From Burkholderia ubonensis (GTDB lineage: Bacteria > Pseudomonadota > Gammaproteobacteria > Burkholderiales > Burkholderiaceae), in contig NZ_CADFEB010000002.1 of assembly GCF_902833085.1 (NCBI RefSeq), forward strand, positions 496,001 through 560,000: DNA of 64,000 nt, written 5' to 3'. The number at the start of each line of letters is the position of its first letter. Within the stretch, counting starts at the first letter, position 1. Shown here piece after piece: positions 8,504 through 17,214 of the stretch. A model generated the notes under the pieces. That model worked only from the letters and a program-made list of their open reading frames with translations, searched no databases and was not told the DNA's origin. Made by a program: the position numbers and the translations under genes.

Positions 8504-9161
8504 CGCGCCGCTGCGGCGCCATACCCTCGTCACGCTGACGGCGGCGGGGTGGGCGGCGCTGTTCGCGCGCGACGCGGCGCTCGCCGCCGACGCGCCCGTA
8601 TGCCGATGGGCGGAGCGCGGCTGGCCGCTCGTCGTGCGTCGCGCGCTGCCCGATGAAATCGACGGCAGTGGCGTGCCGCTCGGCATCCCGCTGCCGCCGT
8701 CGGCGGGCAAGCGGCGCATCGCGCTCAGTGTCGGCGCAGATGCGCTGGCATCGGTCGGGGCGCCGCCGACATTCGCCGCGGTGCTCGGCGCCGCGCCCGA
8801 CGCATGGCGGCAACCGCTGCTCGACCTGGATGCGCTCGGTGCGCGCTGCGGCGTAGAGGGGCGCGTGTTCGGCAGCCTCGCGTGGCAGGCGCTGACGGGC
8901 GAGCCTTACCTGACCGGCGCATCGGATCTCGACGTGTTTTTCCCGCTGCCGGGCGCGGCGCACGCCGCGACGCTGCTCGACGGACTCGCGGCGATCGACG
9001 CGCGCGCGCCGATGCGCGTCGACGGCGAACTGCTGCGCGACGACGGCGCGGGCGTCAACTGGCGCGAGCTGCACGCCGGCTTGCCGGACGTCGCGATCAA
9101 GACGGCCGGCGGCGTCGCGCTCGGTTCGGCCGCCGCCTTCCTCGCCGGGAGCGTGCAATGA
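8478..9161 (+). CDS. mdcG: Malonate decarboxylase holo-ACP synthase (phosphoribosyl-dephospho-CoA transferase)
   Basis: A 227-aa nucleotidyltransferase that attaches the prosthetic group made by MdcB to Ser28 of MdcC. The motif ASDLDVFFPL (about residues 152-161) supplies the metal-binding Asp pair of the nucleotidyltransferase fold. GVEGRVFGSLAWQALTG lies just before it. The chosen ATG overlaps the mdcE end by 26 bases. Earlier in-frame starts would run deeply into mdcE and are rejected. The stop overlaps the mdcB start by four bases. Confidence 0.92.
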   Translation: MSSLVPRSDAPLRRHTLVTLTAAGWAALFARDAALAADAPVCRWAERGWPLVVRRALPDEIDGSGVPLGIPLPPSAGKRRIALSVGADALASVGAPPTFAAVLGAAPDAWRQPLLDLDALGARCGVEGRVFGSLAWQALTGEPYLTGASDLDVFFPLPGAAHAATLLDGLAAIDARAPMRVDGELLRDDGAGVNWRELHAGLPDVAIKTAGGVALGSAAAFLAGSVQ

Positions 9162-10030
9162 GCGCCGTGGCGCTGCCGCGCGCGCTGCCGGCGGCGCAAT
9201 CCGATGCCGAGCGCATCGCGGCGCTCGCCGAGCGCAGCCTGCTGCTCGAGATCGAGACCTATCCGAAACCGGGGCTCGTCAGCCACGTCGATGCCGGCAG
9301 TCATGCGGACATGGACGCGTCGACCTTCGCGCGCAGCGCGGCCGTGCTGCGGCCGTATTTCGCGGAACTGGCCGACGCGGGCGCGCGCGACGCGGAGATG
9401 GCCGCGCTGCGCAAGATCGGCCTGCGCGCCGAGCACGCGATGCTCGCCGCGACGGGCGGCGTCAACACCCATCGCGGCGCGATCTTCGGGCTCGGGCTGC
9501 TGTGCGCGGCGGCGGGCCGTCGCGGCCGGCCGGGCGCCGCGCCGCAGGGCCTGACGCTCGGCGCGTCGGTTGCGGGCCGCTGGGGCGCCGACATCGTCGG
9601 CGGGCCGCGGCTGCCCGGCAGCCACGGCGAACGCGCGAGCCGCCGCTACGGCGTCGGCGGCGCGCGCGGCGAAGCGGCCGGCGGGTTCGACAGCGTGTAT
9701 CGCGTCGGGCTGCCCGCGCTGCGCCGCGCGGCGCGCGACGTGCCGGACGATCCGGAAGCGGCGCGCGTCGACGCGTGCTTCGCGCTGATCGCCGCGCTCG
9801 ACGATACGAACCTGCTGCATCGGGGCGGGCAGGCAGGCCTCGCGTTCGCGCGGGCGACCGCGCGCGCGTTCGTCGCGCGCGGCGGCGTGCGCGCGCCCGA
9901 CTGGCGCAGCCGCGCGGCCGCCGCGCATCGCGCGTTCGTCGCGCGGCGGCTGAGCCCGGGCGGCGCGGCCGACCTGCTCGCGATGAGCGTGTTCGTCGAC
10001 GCGCTGGAGCGCGACGAGGCGGTGCGATGA
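9158..10030 (+). CDS. mdcB: Triphosphoribosyl-dephospho-CoA synthase
   Basis: A 290-aa enzyme that makes 2'-(5''-triphosphoribosyl)-3'-dephospho-CoA from ATP and dephospho-CoA, the precursor of the MdcC arm. It belongs to the CitG/MdcB family, shown by LLLEIETYPKPGLVSHVDAG near the N-terminus, ATGGVNTHRGAIFGLGLLC in the middle, and LDDTNLLHRGG near the C-terminus. Placing mdcB after mdcG, rather than after mdcA as in Klebsiella and Pseudomonas, differs from the usual order. Confidence 0.94.
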   Translation: MSAVALPRALPAAQSDAERIAALAERSLLLEIETYPKPGLVSHVDAGSHADMDASTFARSAAVLRPYFAELADAGARDAEMAALRKIGLRAEHAMLAATGGVNTHRGAIFGLGLLCAAAGRRGRPGAAPQGLTLGASVAGRWGADIVGGPRLPGSHGERASRRYGVGGARGEAAGGFDSVYRVGLPALRRAARDVPDDPEAARVDACFALIAALDDTNLLHRGGQAGLAFARATARAFVARGGVRAPDWRSRAAAAHRAFVARRLSPGGAADLLAMSVFVDALERDEAVR

Positions 10031-10965
10031 CGCTCGCGATCCTGTGTTCCGGGCAAGGCGGCCAGCGCGCGGACATGTTCGACCTGACCGGCGCCGGCGT
10101 CACGCAGCAGGTCGACGCGCTGTTCGCGCACGCGGGCCGGCTGCTCGGCGGCGATCCGCGCACGTGGGTGCGCGATGCCGCCCCGTTTGCGCTGCACGAA
10201 AACCGCGCGGCGCAGATCCTGTGCACGCTGCAGGCGCTCGCCGCCGCCGCGCTGCTCGAAGCCGCGTGGCCGCGCCGGCGCTGCATCGCGGGCTACAGCG
10301 TCGGCGAAGTCGCGTCGTGGAGCGTCGCGGGCCTGATCGATCCGCACGACGCGCTCGACCTCGCCGACGCGCGCGCCCGCGCGATGGACGCCGCGAGCGG
10401 CGGCGACGAACGGATGGCATTCGTGCGCGGCCTGCCGCGCGCCCATCTCGCGCGGTTGTGCGCGGACCACGGCGCGGCGATCGCGATCGCCAACCCGGGC
10501 GACGCGTTCGTGATCGCCGGCCGGCGCGACGACGTCGACGCGGCGGCCGCGGACGCGGCGCGCGACGGCGCGCTGCGCGTGACGCCGGTAGGCGTGCACA
10601 TCGCGTCGCATACGCCGCGGCTCGCGGCGGCGGTGCCGGCGTTTCGCGCATCGCTGGCCGCGGTGCGCGTGCGGCGGCCGCTGCCGGGTGCGCGGCTGTT
10701 CGCGGGCATCGACGGCACGTCGGTGCTCGACGCCGCCGACGGGCTCGACAAGCTCGCGCGCCAGATCGCCGAGCCGGTCGAATGGGCGGCCTGTCTCGCC
10801 GCTTGCGTGGAGGCCGGCGCGACGGCCTTTCTCGAACTTGGCCCGGGCCGCGCGCTCGCCGAGATGGCGGCCGGCACGTATCCGGCGCTGCCGGCGCGCA
10901 GCCTCGCCGATTTCCGTTCGATCGACGGCGCGACGCACTGGCTCGCGCGCGTCTCGGCAGGCTGA
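10027..10965 (+). CDS. mdcH: Malonate decarboxylase malonyl-CoA:ACP transacylase
   Basis: A 312-aa acyltransferase of the FabD family. The N-terminal CSGQGGQ and the nucleophile elbow GYSVGEVASW (Ser91) are clear, with the catalytic His in VGVHIASHTPRL. In the malonate system it loads malonyl groups from malonyl-CoA onto the carrier to prime the cycle. It starts within the mdcB stop (ATGA) and ends the block; a GC-rich hairpin follows. A housekeeping fabD role is unlikely because no other fatty-acid genes adjoin. Confidence 0.94.
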   Translation: MTLAILCSGQGGQRADMFDLTGAGVTQQVDALFAHAGRLLGGDPRTWVRDAAPFALHENRAAQILCTLQALAAAALLEAAWPRRRCIAGYSVGEVASWSVAGLIDPHDALDLADARARAMDAASGGDERMAFVRGLPRAHLARLCADHGAAIAIANPGDAFVIAGRRDDVDAAAADAARDGALRVTPVGVHIASHTPRLAAAVPAFRASLAAVRVRRPLPGARLFAGIDGTSVLDAADGLDKLARQIAEPVEWAACLAACVEAGATAFLELGPGRALAEMAAGTYPALPARSLADFRSIDGATHWLARVSAG

Positions 10966-10976
10966 GCGCGCCCGTT

Positions 10977-11000
10977 GCCGGCGCGCCGTGTTGCGCCGGC
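10977..11000 (+). terminator. GC-rich hairpin after mdcH
   Basis: A perfect 8-bp inverted repeat, GCCGGCGC (10977-10984) and GCGCCGGC (10993-11000), lies 12 bases after the mdcH stop with an 8-base loop. No T-run follows, so it may act with Rho or only stabilise the 3' end. Confidence 0.4.
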
Positions 11001-11060
11001 GCAGCAGCGTTGCAGTGCGCGCTTGCCACGCGAATTGGCGTCGCTACAATGGCGCCCGCC

Positions 11061-11570
11061 ATGAGATCCGCCGCTTTCCTCTTCGCCGCGCTGTGCTGCG
11101 CGGCGACCGCATACGCCACCCCGATTCCGTCCGACGCCGCGTCGGTCGGCGCGTATTTTTCGTATGACGACGCCGCGGCCGACGCGACCGTCGACCTGAT
11201 CCGGCACGCGCAGCGCCGCGTGCTGCTGGCCGGTTACGCGTACGTGCCGCCTGCGGTGGCCGGCGCGCTGCACGACGCGCGCGGGCGCGGGCTCGAGGTG
11301 CGGGTCGTGCTGGTGCGCACGGTGCAGGCCGGCAAGTACAGCGGCGCGGGCTTCCTGAAGGGCGCGGGCATCGACGTCGCGATCGACATGCGGCGCGACG
11401 CACCCGCGCCGCGGTTCGTGATCGCCGACGACAGCGTCGCGCTGACGGCGCCGTCCGACAGTGCGCCGGCGCACGCCGAAACGGTGAACGTGTTCGAGCG
11501 CGCGCCCGAGCTCGCGCAATCCTATGCGCAATCGTTCTGGCGCCTGTACCGGCGCGCGGGCGGGCTCTGA
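11061..11570 (+). CDS. Secreted phospholipase-D-like (Nuc-type) protein lacking the HKD catalytic motif
   Basis: A 169-aa exported protein with a signal peptide (MRSAAFLFAALCCAATAYA). The body follows the single-domain Nuc endonuclease pattern: TVDLIRHAQRRVLLAGYAYV, then ARGRGLEVRVVLV, then KYSGAGFLKGAGIDVAID, ending in LAQSYAQSFWRLY. Where Nuc proteins carry H-x-K-x4-D and a following G-S-x-N, this one reads APRFVIADD and APSDS. The His and Lys are replaced (Ala, Arg) and the Gly/Asn are lost, leaving only the Asp. It is therefore probably inactive as a phosphodiesterase, perhaps a binding protein. An ATG at 11049 would add four residues. Confidence 0.72.
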   Translation: MRSAAFLFAALCCAATAYATPIPSDAASVGAYFSYDDAAADATVDLIRHAQRRVLLAGYAYVPPAVAGALHDARGRGLEVRVVLVRTVQAGKYSGAGFLKGAGIDVAIDMRRDAPAPRFVIADDSVALTAPSDSAPAHAETVNVFERAPELAQSYAQSFWRLYRRAGGL

Positions 11571-11712
11571 CGCGCCGACGCCGTCGTCGCGCGCAATCCC
11601 TGTCGGCACGCTTGAATTGCCGGATCGCATGCACCATGCTCATTGACGTAACGTCGGTGTGATCGCAGCGCATGCGCGACCGGGCGCCGGCGAACGAAAG
11701 GGGCGGATCGTG

Positions 11713-12381
11713 ATGGATCGTTTTCTCGATCGCGCCGATGCGGGCCGCCAGCTCGCCGATGCATTGCACGAGTACGCGGGGCGCACCGACGTCGTGGTGC
11801 TCGCGTTGCCGCGCGGCGGCGTGCCGGTCGCGTTTCCGGTTGCCCGCGCGCTGGATGCGCCGCTCGACGTGCTGGTCGTGCGCAAGCTCGGCGTGCCGTA
11901 CGACCCCGAGCTCGCGATGGGCGCGATCGCGACCGGCGGCGCGATCTATCTGCAGCGCTCGGTGATCGCGTCGATGGACGTGTCGGACGCGCAGCTCGCC
12001 GATGTGATCGCGCGCGAAACCGTCGAGCTGCAGCGCCGCGAGGCGCTGTATCGCGGCGCGTGGCCGCCGGTGCCGGTGGAAGGGCGCATGGTGATCGTCG
12101 TCGACGACGGCATTGCGACCGGCGCATCGATGCGGGTCGCGCTGCAGGCGCTGCGCGAGCGCCGCCCGGCCCGCGTGGTGGCCGCGGCGCCGGTCGCGCC
12201 GGCCGGCGTGCAGCGCAAGTTCGACGATCTGGCCGATGCGTTCGTCGTGGTGTCGCGTCCGCTGTCGTTCTTCGGGATCAGCCAGTTCTACACGCATTTC
12301 GAGCAGACGAGCGACGACGAGGTGCGCGTGCTGCTCGACGCGGCCCGCCGCGCGCCGGAAGGCGGGGCCGCGTCCGATTGA
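11713..12381 (+). CDS. Phosphoribosyltransferase family protein
   Basis: A 222-aa soluble protein with a type I phosphoribosyltransferase fold. The PRPP-binding loop is VIVVDDGIATGAS (about residues 132-144), and LALPRGGVPVAF lies near the N-terminus. Proteins of this kind are often stress-linked in Burkholderia and sit beside Hsp20 or dienelactone-hydrolase-like genes, but their base substrate is unknown. The ATG at 11713 follows AAGGGG; a GTG three bases earlier is possible. A downstream role in purine salvage cannot be inferred, because key hypoxanthine or adenine recognition residues are not evident. Confidence 0.85.
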   Translation: MDRFLDRADAGRQLADALHEYAGRTDVVVLALPRGGVPVAFPVARALDAPLDVLVVRKLGVPYDPELAMGAIATGGAIYLQRSVIASMDVSDAQLADVIARETVELQRREALYRGAWPPVPVEGRMVIVVDDGIATGASMRVALQALRERRPARVVAAAPVAPAGVQRKFDDLADAFVVVSRPLSFFGISQFYTHFEQTSDDEVRVLLDAARRAPEGGAASD

Positions 12382-12399
12382 TGCCGGCTTGGTGCCGGC

Positions 12400-13605
12400 T
12401 CAGTGCCGCGTCGCGCGCGGCTTCTCGGCCTGCGCGAACACGGCCTGCAGTGCCGGATGCACGTCGTCGAGCCAGCGCGCGCCCGTGAACAACCCATAGT
12501 GATCGCATCCGTCGACGTCGAGCCGATGCCGCTCGCCCGGCGCGAGACTGCGGCAGAGCGCATGCGCGGCATGCGTCTGCCCGGCGCCGGTGACCGCGTC
12601 GCGGGTGCCTTCGACGGTCAGCAGCGTCGTGGCGCGCAGCGCGGCCGGGTCGACCGGGACGTCGTGCACGCGCCAGGTGCGCTGCGCGAGGCACGCGCGC
12701 TGGAACACGATGTCGACGGTATCCAGAAAGTATTCGGCGGGCATGTCGAGCAGCGCGGTGTATTCGTGCAGCGCGCGCCGCGCGTCCGTCATCGCGCGCG
12801 CATCCAGGCGCCACGCCGCCTGCGTGTAGCGGTCGAGCAGCGACAGGTAGCGGTGCGGGTAGACGATCGCGATCTCGGCCTGCTGCAGGTAGGTCGGAAA
12901 CACGTGCCGGCCCTGCCCGGCGAACCCGGCCGGCACGACGTCGATCAGACGGCGGCGGCACCAGTCGATCGAGTGCGACGCGGCCGCGATGCCGAGCGTG
13001 CTCGGATTGCACCGCGCGTCGAGCGGCCCGCCGACCAGCGTGACGCTCGCCGGCGGCGCGAGCCCGCGCTGCGCGCGCAGCGCGAGTGCGCCCAGCGCCG
13101 GGAACGTGGCCTGGCAGACGGCGACGACGTGCAGCGGCCGGCCGTCCTGCGCGAGCGCGTCGACGAACGCATCGAGCATCGCCACGTATTCGTCGAGGCC
13201 GAAGCGGCCCGCGGCGGGCGGCACGTCGCGTGCGTTGGCCCAGTCGGTGATGCAGACGTCGCCGTCGTCGAGCAGCGCCTCGACGGTCTCCCGCATCATC
13301 ACGGCCGCATGGCCGGCGAGCGGCGCGCACAGCAGCACGGCGCGGGCCGCTCGCCGGTCGCGCGAAAAGCGGCGCAGGCTGCAGAACGGCGTCTGGGCGT
13401 CGATGCGCTCGGCGACGTCGCCCGCCCCGATCGCGAATGGCGGAGGGTCGGCCGGCGGGCCGAGCAGGGGCTCGAACAGGTCGGCGTAGCAGGAGGACGA
13501 GGCGTGCGGCAGCGTCGCGGCCGGCCACGCGTCGAATGCGTCCCGGGTGGCCGCGCGCCACGCGCGCAGCCATTGCCGCTGCTGTTCGAACAGGGCATAC
13601 CACAT
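12400..13605 (-). CDS. phaZ: Intracellular polyhydroxyalkanoate depolymerase
   Basis: A 401-aa cytoplasmic enzyme that degrades stored polyhydroxybutyrate. It resembles PhaZ1 of Ralstonia eutropha: the N-terminus MWYALFEQQRQWLRAW, a DWANARDVP segment, and a lipase-box-like VCQATFPA with Cys164 as nucleophile in place of Ser. The C-terminal GCDHYGLFTG supplies the catalytic His and LLTVEGTRDAVT the Asp region. The ATG at 13605 is preceded by GGAAGG; a longer frame to 13722 would add an Arg/Ala-rich tail with no support. It stands alone and converges with the phosphoribosyltransferase gene. Confidence 0.92.
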   Translation of the reverse strand: MWYALFEQQRQWLRAWRAATRDAFDAWPAATLPHASSSCYADLFEPLLGPPADPPPFAIGAGDVAERIDAQTPFCSLRRFSRDRRAARAVLLCAPLAGHAAVMMRETVEALLDDGDVCITDWANARDVPPAAGRFGLDEYVAMLDAFVDALAQDGRPLHVVAVCQATFPALGALALRAQRGLAPPASVTLVGGPLDARCNPSTLGIAAASHSIDWCRRRLIDVVPAGFAGQGRHVFPTYLQQAEIAIVYPHRYLSLLDRYTQAAWRLDARAMTDARRALHEYTALLDMPAEYFLDTVDIVFQRACLAQRTWRVHDVPVDPAALRATTLLTVEGTRDAVTGAGQTHAAHALCRSLAPGERHRLDVDGCDHYGLFTGARWLDDVHPALQAVFAQAEKPRATRH

Positions 13606-13772
13606 GGCGGACCTTCCGGTGGCGATGGGCGAATCTGCATTATGGTCAAGTTCGCGCGCGGCGGGGGGCGCGTTTGTACCGGGTTCGCGCCGCGCGGCCG
13701 GCGCCGGCCTATGCGCATGCACCGGACGCTGCTACAGTCGTCGGTCCCATTCCCTCAAGCGGAGTTGTTGCG

Positions 13773-14402
13773 ATGAAGCTGATCGGCATGCTGGATTCCC
13801 CCTTCGTGCGGCGCGCCGCGATCTCGGCGAAGCTGCTCGACCTGCCGTTCGAACACCAGTCGGTGTCGGTGTTCCGGCAATTCGACACGTTCAAGACGAT
13901 CAACCCGGTCGTCAAGGCGCCGACGCTCGTCACCGACGACGGCGCGATACTGGTCGATTCGTCCCTGATCATCGACTATTTCGATCACCTCGTCGCACCG
14001 GAGCGGCGCCTGCTGCCCGAGGCGCCCGACGCGCGGCTGCGCGCGCTCGTGCCGGTCGGCTTCGCGCTGGCGGCGGCCGAGAAGACGGTGCAGGTCGTCT
14101 ACGAGCACGGCCTGCGTCCGGCCGACAAGCAGCACCAGCCGTGGCTCGACCGCGTGCTCGGCCAGCTCGAGGCAGCGTACGGCGAGCTGGAAAAGCAGGT
14201 CGCGGGCGTGGACGGCTGGCTCGGCGGCGCACGCGTGATGCAGTCCGACGTAACGGTCGCGGTCGCGTGGCGCTTCACGCAGTTCATGGCGGCCGACTAT
14301 CCGGCGCTGGCCCGCATCGATCCGGCCCGTTTCCCGGCGCTCGCCGCGCATTCGGCGCGCGCGGAGGCGCTGCCGGCGTTCGTCGAGACGCCGCTCGCCT
14401 AG
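13773..14402 (+). CDS. Glutathione S-transferase family protein
   Basis: A 209-aa two-domain GST. The N-terminal thioredoxin-like domain begins MKLIGMLDSPFVRRAAI and carries the glutathione-binding signature NPVVKAPTLVTDDGAILVDSS. The helical C-terminal domain contains a WLGGARVMQSDVTVAVAW segment matching the conserved N-capping region. GGAG precedes the ATG. Detoxification, reductase or isomerase roles are all possible, and nothing around it decides between them. Confidence 0.88.
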   Translation: MKLIGMLDSPFVRRAAISAKLLDLPFEHQSVSVFRQFDTFKTINPVVKAPTLVTDDGAILVDSSLIIDYFDHLVAPERRLLPEAPDARLRALVPVGFALAAAEKTVQVVYEHGLRPADKQHQPWLDRVLGQLEAAYGELEKQVAGVDGWLGGARVMQSDVTVAVAWRFTQFMAADYPALARIDPARFPALAAHSARAEALPAFVETPLA

Positions 14403-14574
14403 TGCGCGCATGTGGGGGGAGCATGGTTCCCCCGTCGCGCGGCTGATCCGGCGATGGTCACGCCGATTGTTTCCCGCAGCCGACAAGTGACTTCGTTTTC
14501 AGGCGATTTATCCGGACCTCGGCCGTCCCTAGAATTCACTCCATCGGATATCGCGTTGCCTGATGGAGTTGACG

Positions 14575-14769
14575 ATGAAAGCCCTGATCGAATCGAGCCT
14601 GTACCACCCGTCCTTCGTGCTGCCGCTGGCCGCGTTGACGCAGCTGATGGTCGAGCGCGATTTCAATCTCGGTCAGGTCGGCCTGATCGTCGCGGCGCGC
14701 GGCGCGCAGGCGGCGGTGTCGCGCTCGCGCGCGCTGATCTTCTGCCGTCATTGCGACGCGCACGCATGA
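14575..14769 (+). CDS. Small hypothetical protein, 64 aa
   Basis: I do not recognise this gene. It encodes 64 residues with an amphipathic N-terminus (MKALIESSLYHPSFVLPL) and a C-terminal CRHCDAHA containing a C-x2-C pair. The best start is the ATG at 14575, because the GGAG ribosome site (14565-14568) sits inside an upstream ATG at 14563 that would add four residues. Codon use is typical of the genome and a terminator-like hairpin follows, so it is probably expressed. It has no signal peptide and at most one weakly hydrophobic segment. Confidence 0.55.
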   Translation: MKALIESSLYHPSFVLPLAALTQLMVERDFNLGQVGLIVAARGAQAAVSRSRALIFCRHCDAHA

Positions 14770-14791
14770 GCGCGGCGGCGCGGCAAGCATG

Positions 14792-14823
14792 AAAAAGCCC
14801 GGCCGGCGTACAGCCGGTCGGGC
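14792..14823 (-). terminator. Rho-independent terminator for the MHS transporter gene
   Basis: A perfect 11-bp stem (GCCCGGCCGGC at 14797-14807 with GCCGGTCGGGC at 14813-14823, one G-U pair, 5-base loop) is flanked on its left by AAAAA. On the minus strand it therefore ends in TTTTT. It lies 70 bases past the stop of the minus-strand transporter gene. Confidence 0.7.
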
Positions 14824-14851
14824 GTTCGGGCCGGGTGACCGGCCGTTCGAT

Positions 14852-14883
14852 CGGGCCCCGGCAATGCCGGGGCCCGTCGTTTT
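14852..14883 (+). terminator. Rho-independent terminator for the 64-aa gene
   Basis: An 11-bp GC stem (14852-14862 with 14866-14876, loop AAT) is followed by TCGTTTT, 83 bases after the stop of the small gene. Together with the hairpin at 14797 it forms a back-to-back terminator pair between convergent genes. Confidence 0.6.
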
Positions 14884-14894
14884 GGGCAACGCGC

Positions 14895-16382
14895 TTACGC
14901 GCGGGCGGTGGCGGCCACGTTGTACAGGCCCGCGTCGTCTTCGTCGTCGCGCAGCTGGCGCGCGAGCTGATGCGCTTCGCGGTGCGTCGCGACGGCCGGC
15001 GGCGAGCCCTTGAGCGGCTGGCGGGCGGTTTCGGCCAGCGCCAGCACCGACACGATGCCGATCACCGCGGCGCCCATCATGTAGTACGCGGGCATCATCA
15101 GGTTGCCGGTCGTGTCGACCAGCCATGCGGTCACGAGCGGCGTCGTGCCGCCGAACAGCGACACCGACACGTTGAAGCCGATCGCGAGCGCGCCGTAGCG
15201 GATTTCGGTCGGGAACAGCGCCGGCAGCGCCGACGGCATCACGCCGGTGAAGCACGACAGCAGCACGCCGAGCATCAGCAGGCCGCCGAACACGGCCGCC
15301 GTGGTGCCCGTGTGGATCAGCATCATCGACGGGATCGACAGCGCGAGCAGGCCGACGCAGCCGGCGAGCATCACGGGCTTGCGGCCGACCTGGTCGGACA
15401 GGCGGCCGGCGGCGAGCGTCATCGGCATCATCAGCACCATCACGATCAGCACCAGCACGAGGCTGTGCGATTCGTCGAAATGCAGCGTCGACGACAGGAA
15501 GCTCGGCAGGTACGACAGCACCATGTAGTCGGTCACGTTGAAGATCAGCACGAGGCCGACGCACAGCAGCAGCGCGCGCCAGTTGGCGAACAGCGTCTCG
15601 CGAAAGCGCGCCTTCGGGACGGCCTTGTCCTGCGCTTCGCGGGCCTCGGCCTGGCGCTTGAACGCGGGCGTTTCCTCGAGCTTCATCCGGATGTAGAGGC
15701 CGATCAGGCCGAGCGGGCCCGCGATCAGGAACGGCACGCGCCAGCCCCACGACAGCAGCGCTTCCTGCGACAGCGAAGCGGTGAGCAGCGCGACGACGGC
15801 CGCGCCCAGCACGTAGCCGATCAGCGTGCCGAACTCGAGGAAGCTGCCCATGAAGCCGCGGCGCTTGTCGGTCGAGAATTCGGCGATGAAGGTCGCGGCG
15901 CCGCCGTATTCGCCGCCGGTCGAGAAGCCCTGCACGAGGCGGGCGACGAGCAGCAGCACGGGCGCCATGATGCCGATCGACGCGTAGCTCGGGATCAGGC
16001 CGATCGCGAACGTGCCGACGGCCATCATGATCATCGTCATCGCGAGCACGCGCTGGCGGCCGATGCGGTCGCCGAGCGGGCCGAACACCATGCCGCCGAG
16101 CGGGCGCACGAGGAACGCCGCGGCGAACGTGCCGAAGGTCGCGAGCAGCTGCGCGGACGGGCTGCTGGACGGGAAGAACACCTTGCCGAGCGTGACGGCG
16201 ATGTAGCTGTAGACGCCGAAGTCGAACCATTCCATCGCATTGCCGATGGCCATCGCGCTGACGGCGCGCTTGAGGAGGCTCTGGTCGACGACGGTAATGT
16301 CGTCGGCGGCGAGCGGGGCGCCGTCGGACGGCGGGGTGGAAGCAGCAGCGGTCGGGCTGACGTGTGTTGCGGTCAAGGTCAT
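14895..16382 (-). CDS. MFS transporter, metabolite:H+ symporter (MHS) family, ProP-like
   Basis: A 495-aa inner-membrane protein with about 12 helices. Features of the MHS group are AIGNAMEWFDFGVYSYIAV in the first helix, the loop GDRIGRQRVLAMTMIMMAVG, and GFSTGGEYGGAATFIAEFS in the region of helices 4-5. This group includes ProP (proline/betaine), citrate and alpha-ketoglutarate symporters, so the substrate is an osmolyte or small organic acid, undetermined. The start at 16382 has an AAGGAG site; the longer frame to 16469 does not. The C-terminus is too short and lacks heptads for the ProP coiled coil, which argues against a strict ProP orthologue. Confidence 0.9.
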   Translation of the reverse strand: MTLTATHVSPTAAASTPPSDGAPLAADDITVVDQSLLKRAVSAMAIGNAMEWFDFGVYSYIAVTLGKVFFPSSSPSAQLLATFGTFAAAFLVRPLGGMVFGPLGDRIGRQRVLAMTMIMMAVGTFAIGLIPSYASIGIMAPVLLLVARLVQGFSTGGEYGGAATFIAEFSTDKRRGFMGSFLEFGTLIGYVLGAAVVALLTASLSQEALLSWGWRVPFLIAGPLGLIGLYIRMKLEETPAFKRQAEAREAQDKAVPKARFRETLFANWRALLLCVGLVLIFNVTDYMVLSYLPSFLSSTLHFDESHSLVLVLIVMVLMMPMTLAAGRLSDQVGRKPVMLAGCVGLLALSIPSMMLIHTGTTAAVFGGLLMLGVLLSCFTGVMPSALPALFPTEIRYGALAIGFNVSVSLFGGTTPLVTAWLVDTTGNLMMPAYYMMGAAVIGIVSVLALAETARQPLKGSPPAVATHREAHQLARQLRDDEDDAGLYNVAATARA

Positions 16383-17187
<805 letters not shown>

Positions 17188-17214
17188 GCGCGCGGCCGCG
17201 ACGCGCTGGTGGGG

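Noticed and set aside
13606..13722. 39-residue N-terminal extension of phaZ
   Set aside because: Low-complexity Arg/Ala/Pro sequence; GGAAGG fits the ATG at 13605 and the protein then starts like known PhaZ1.
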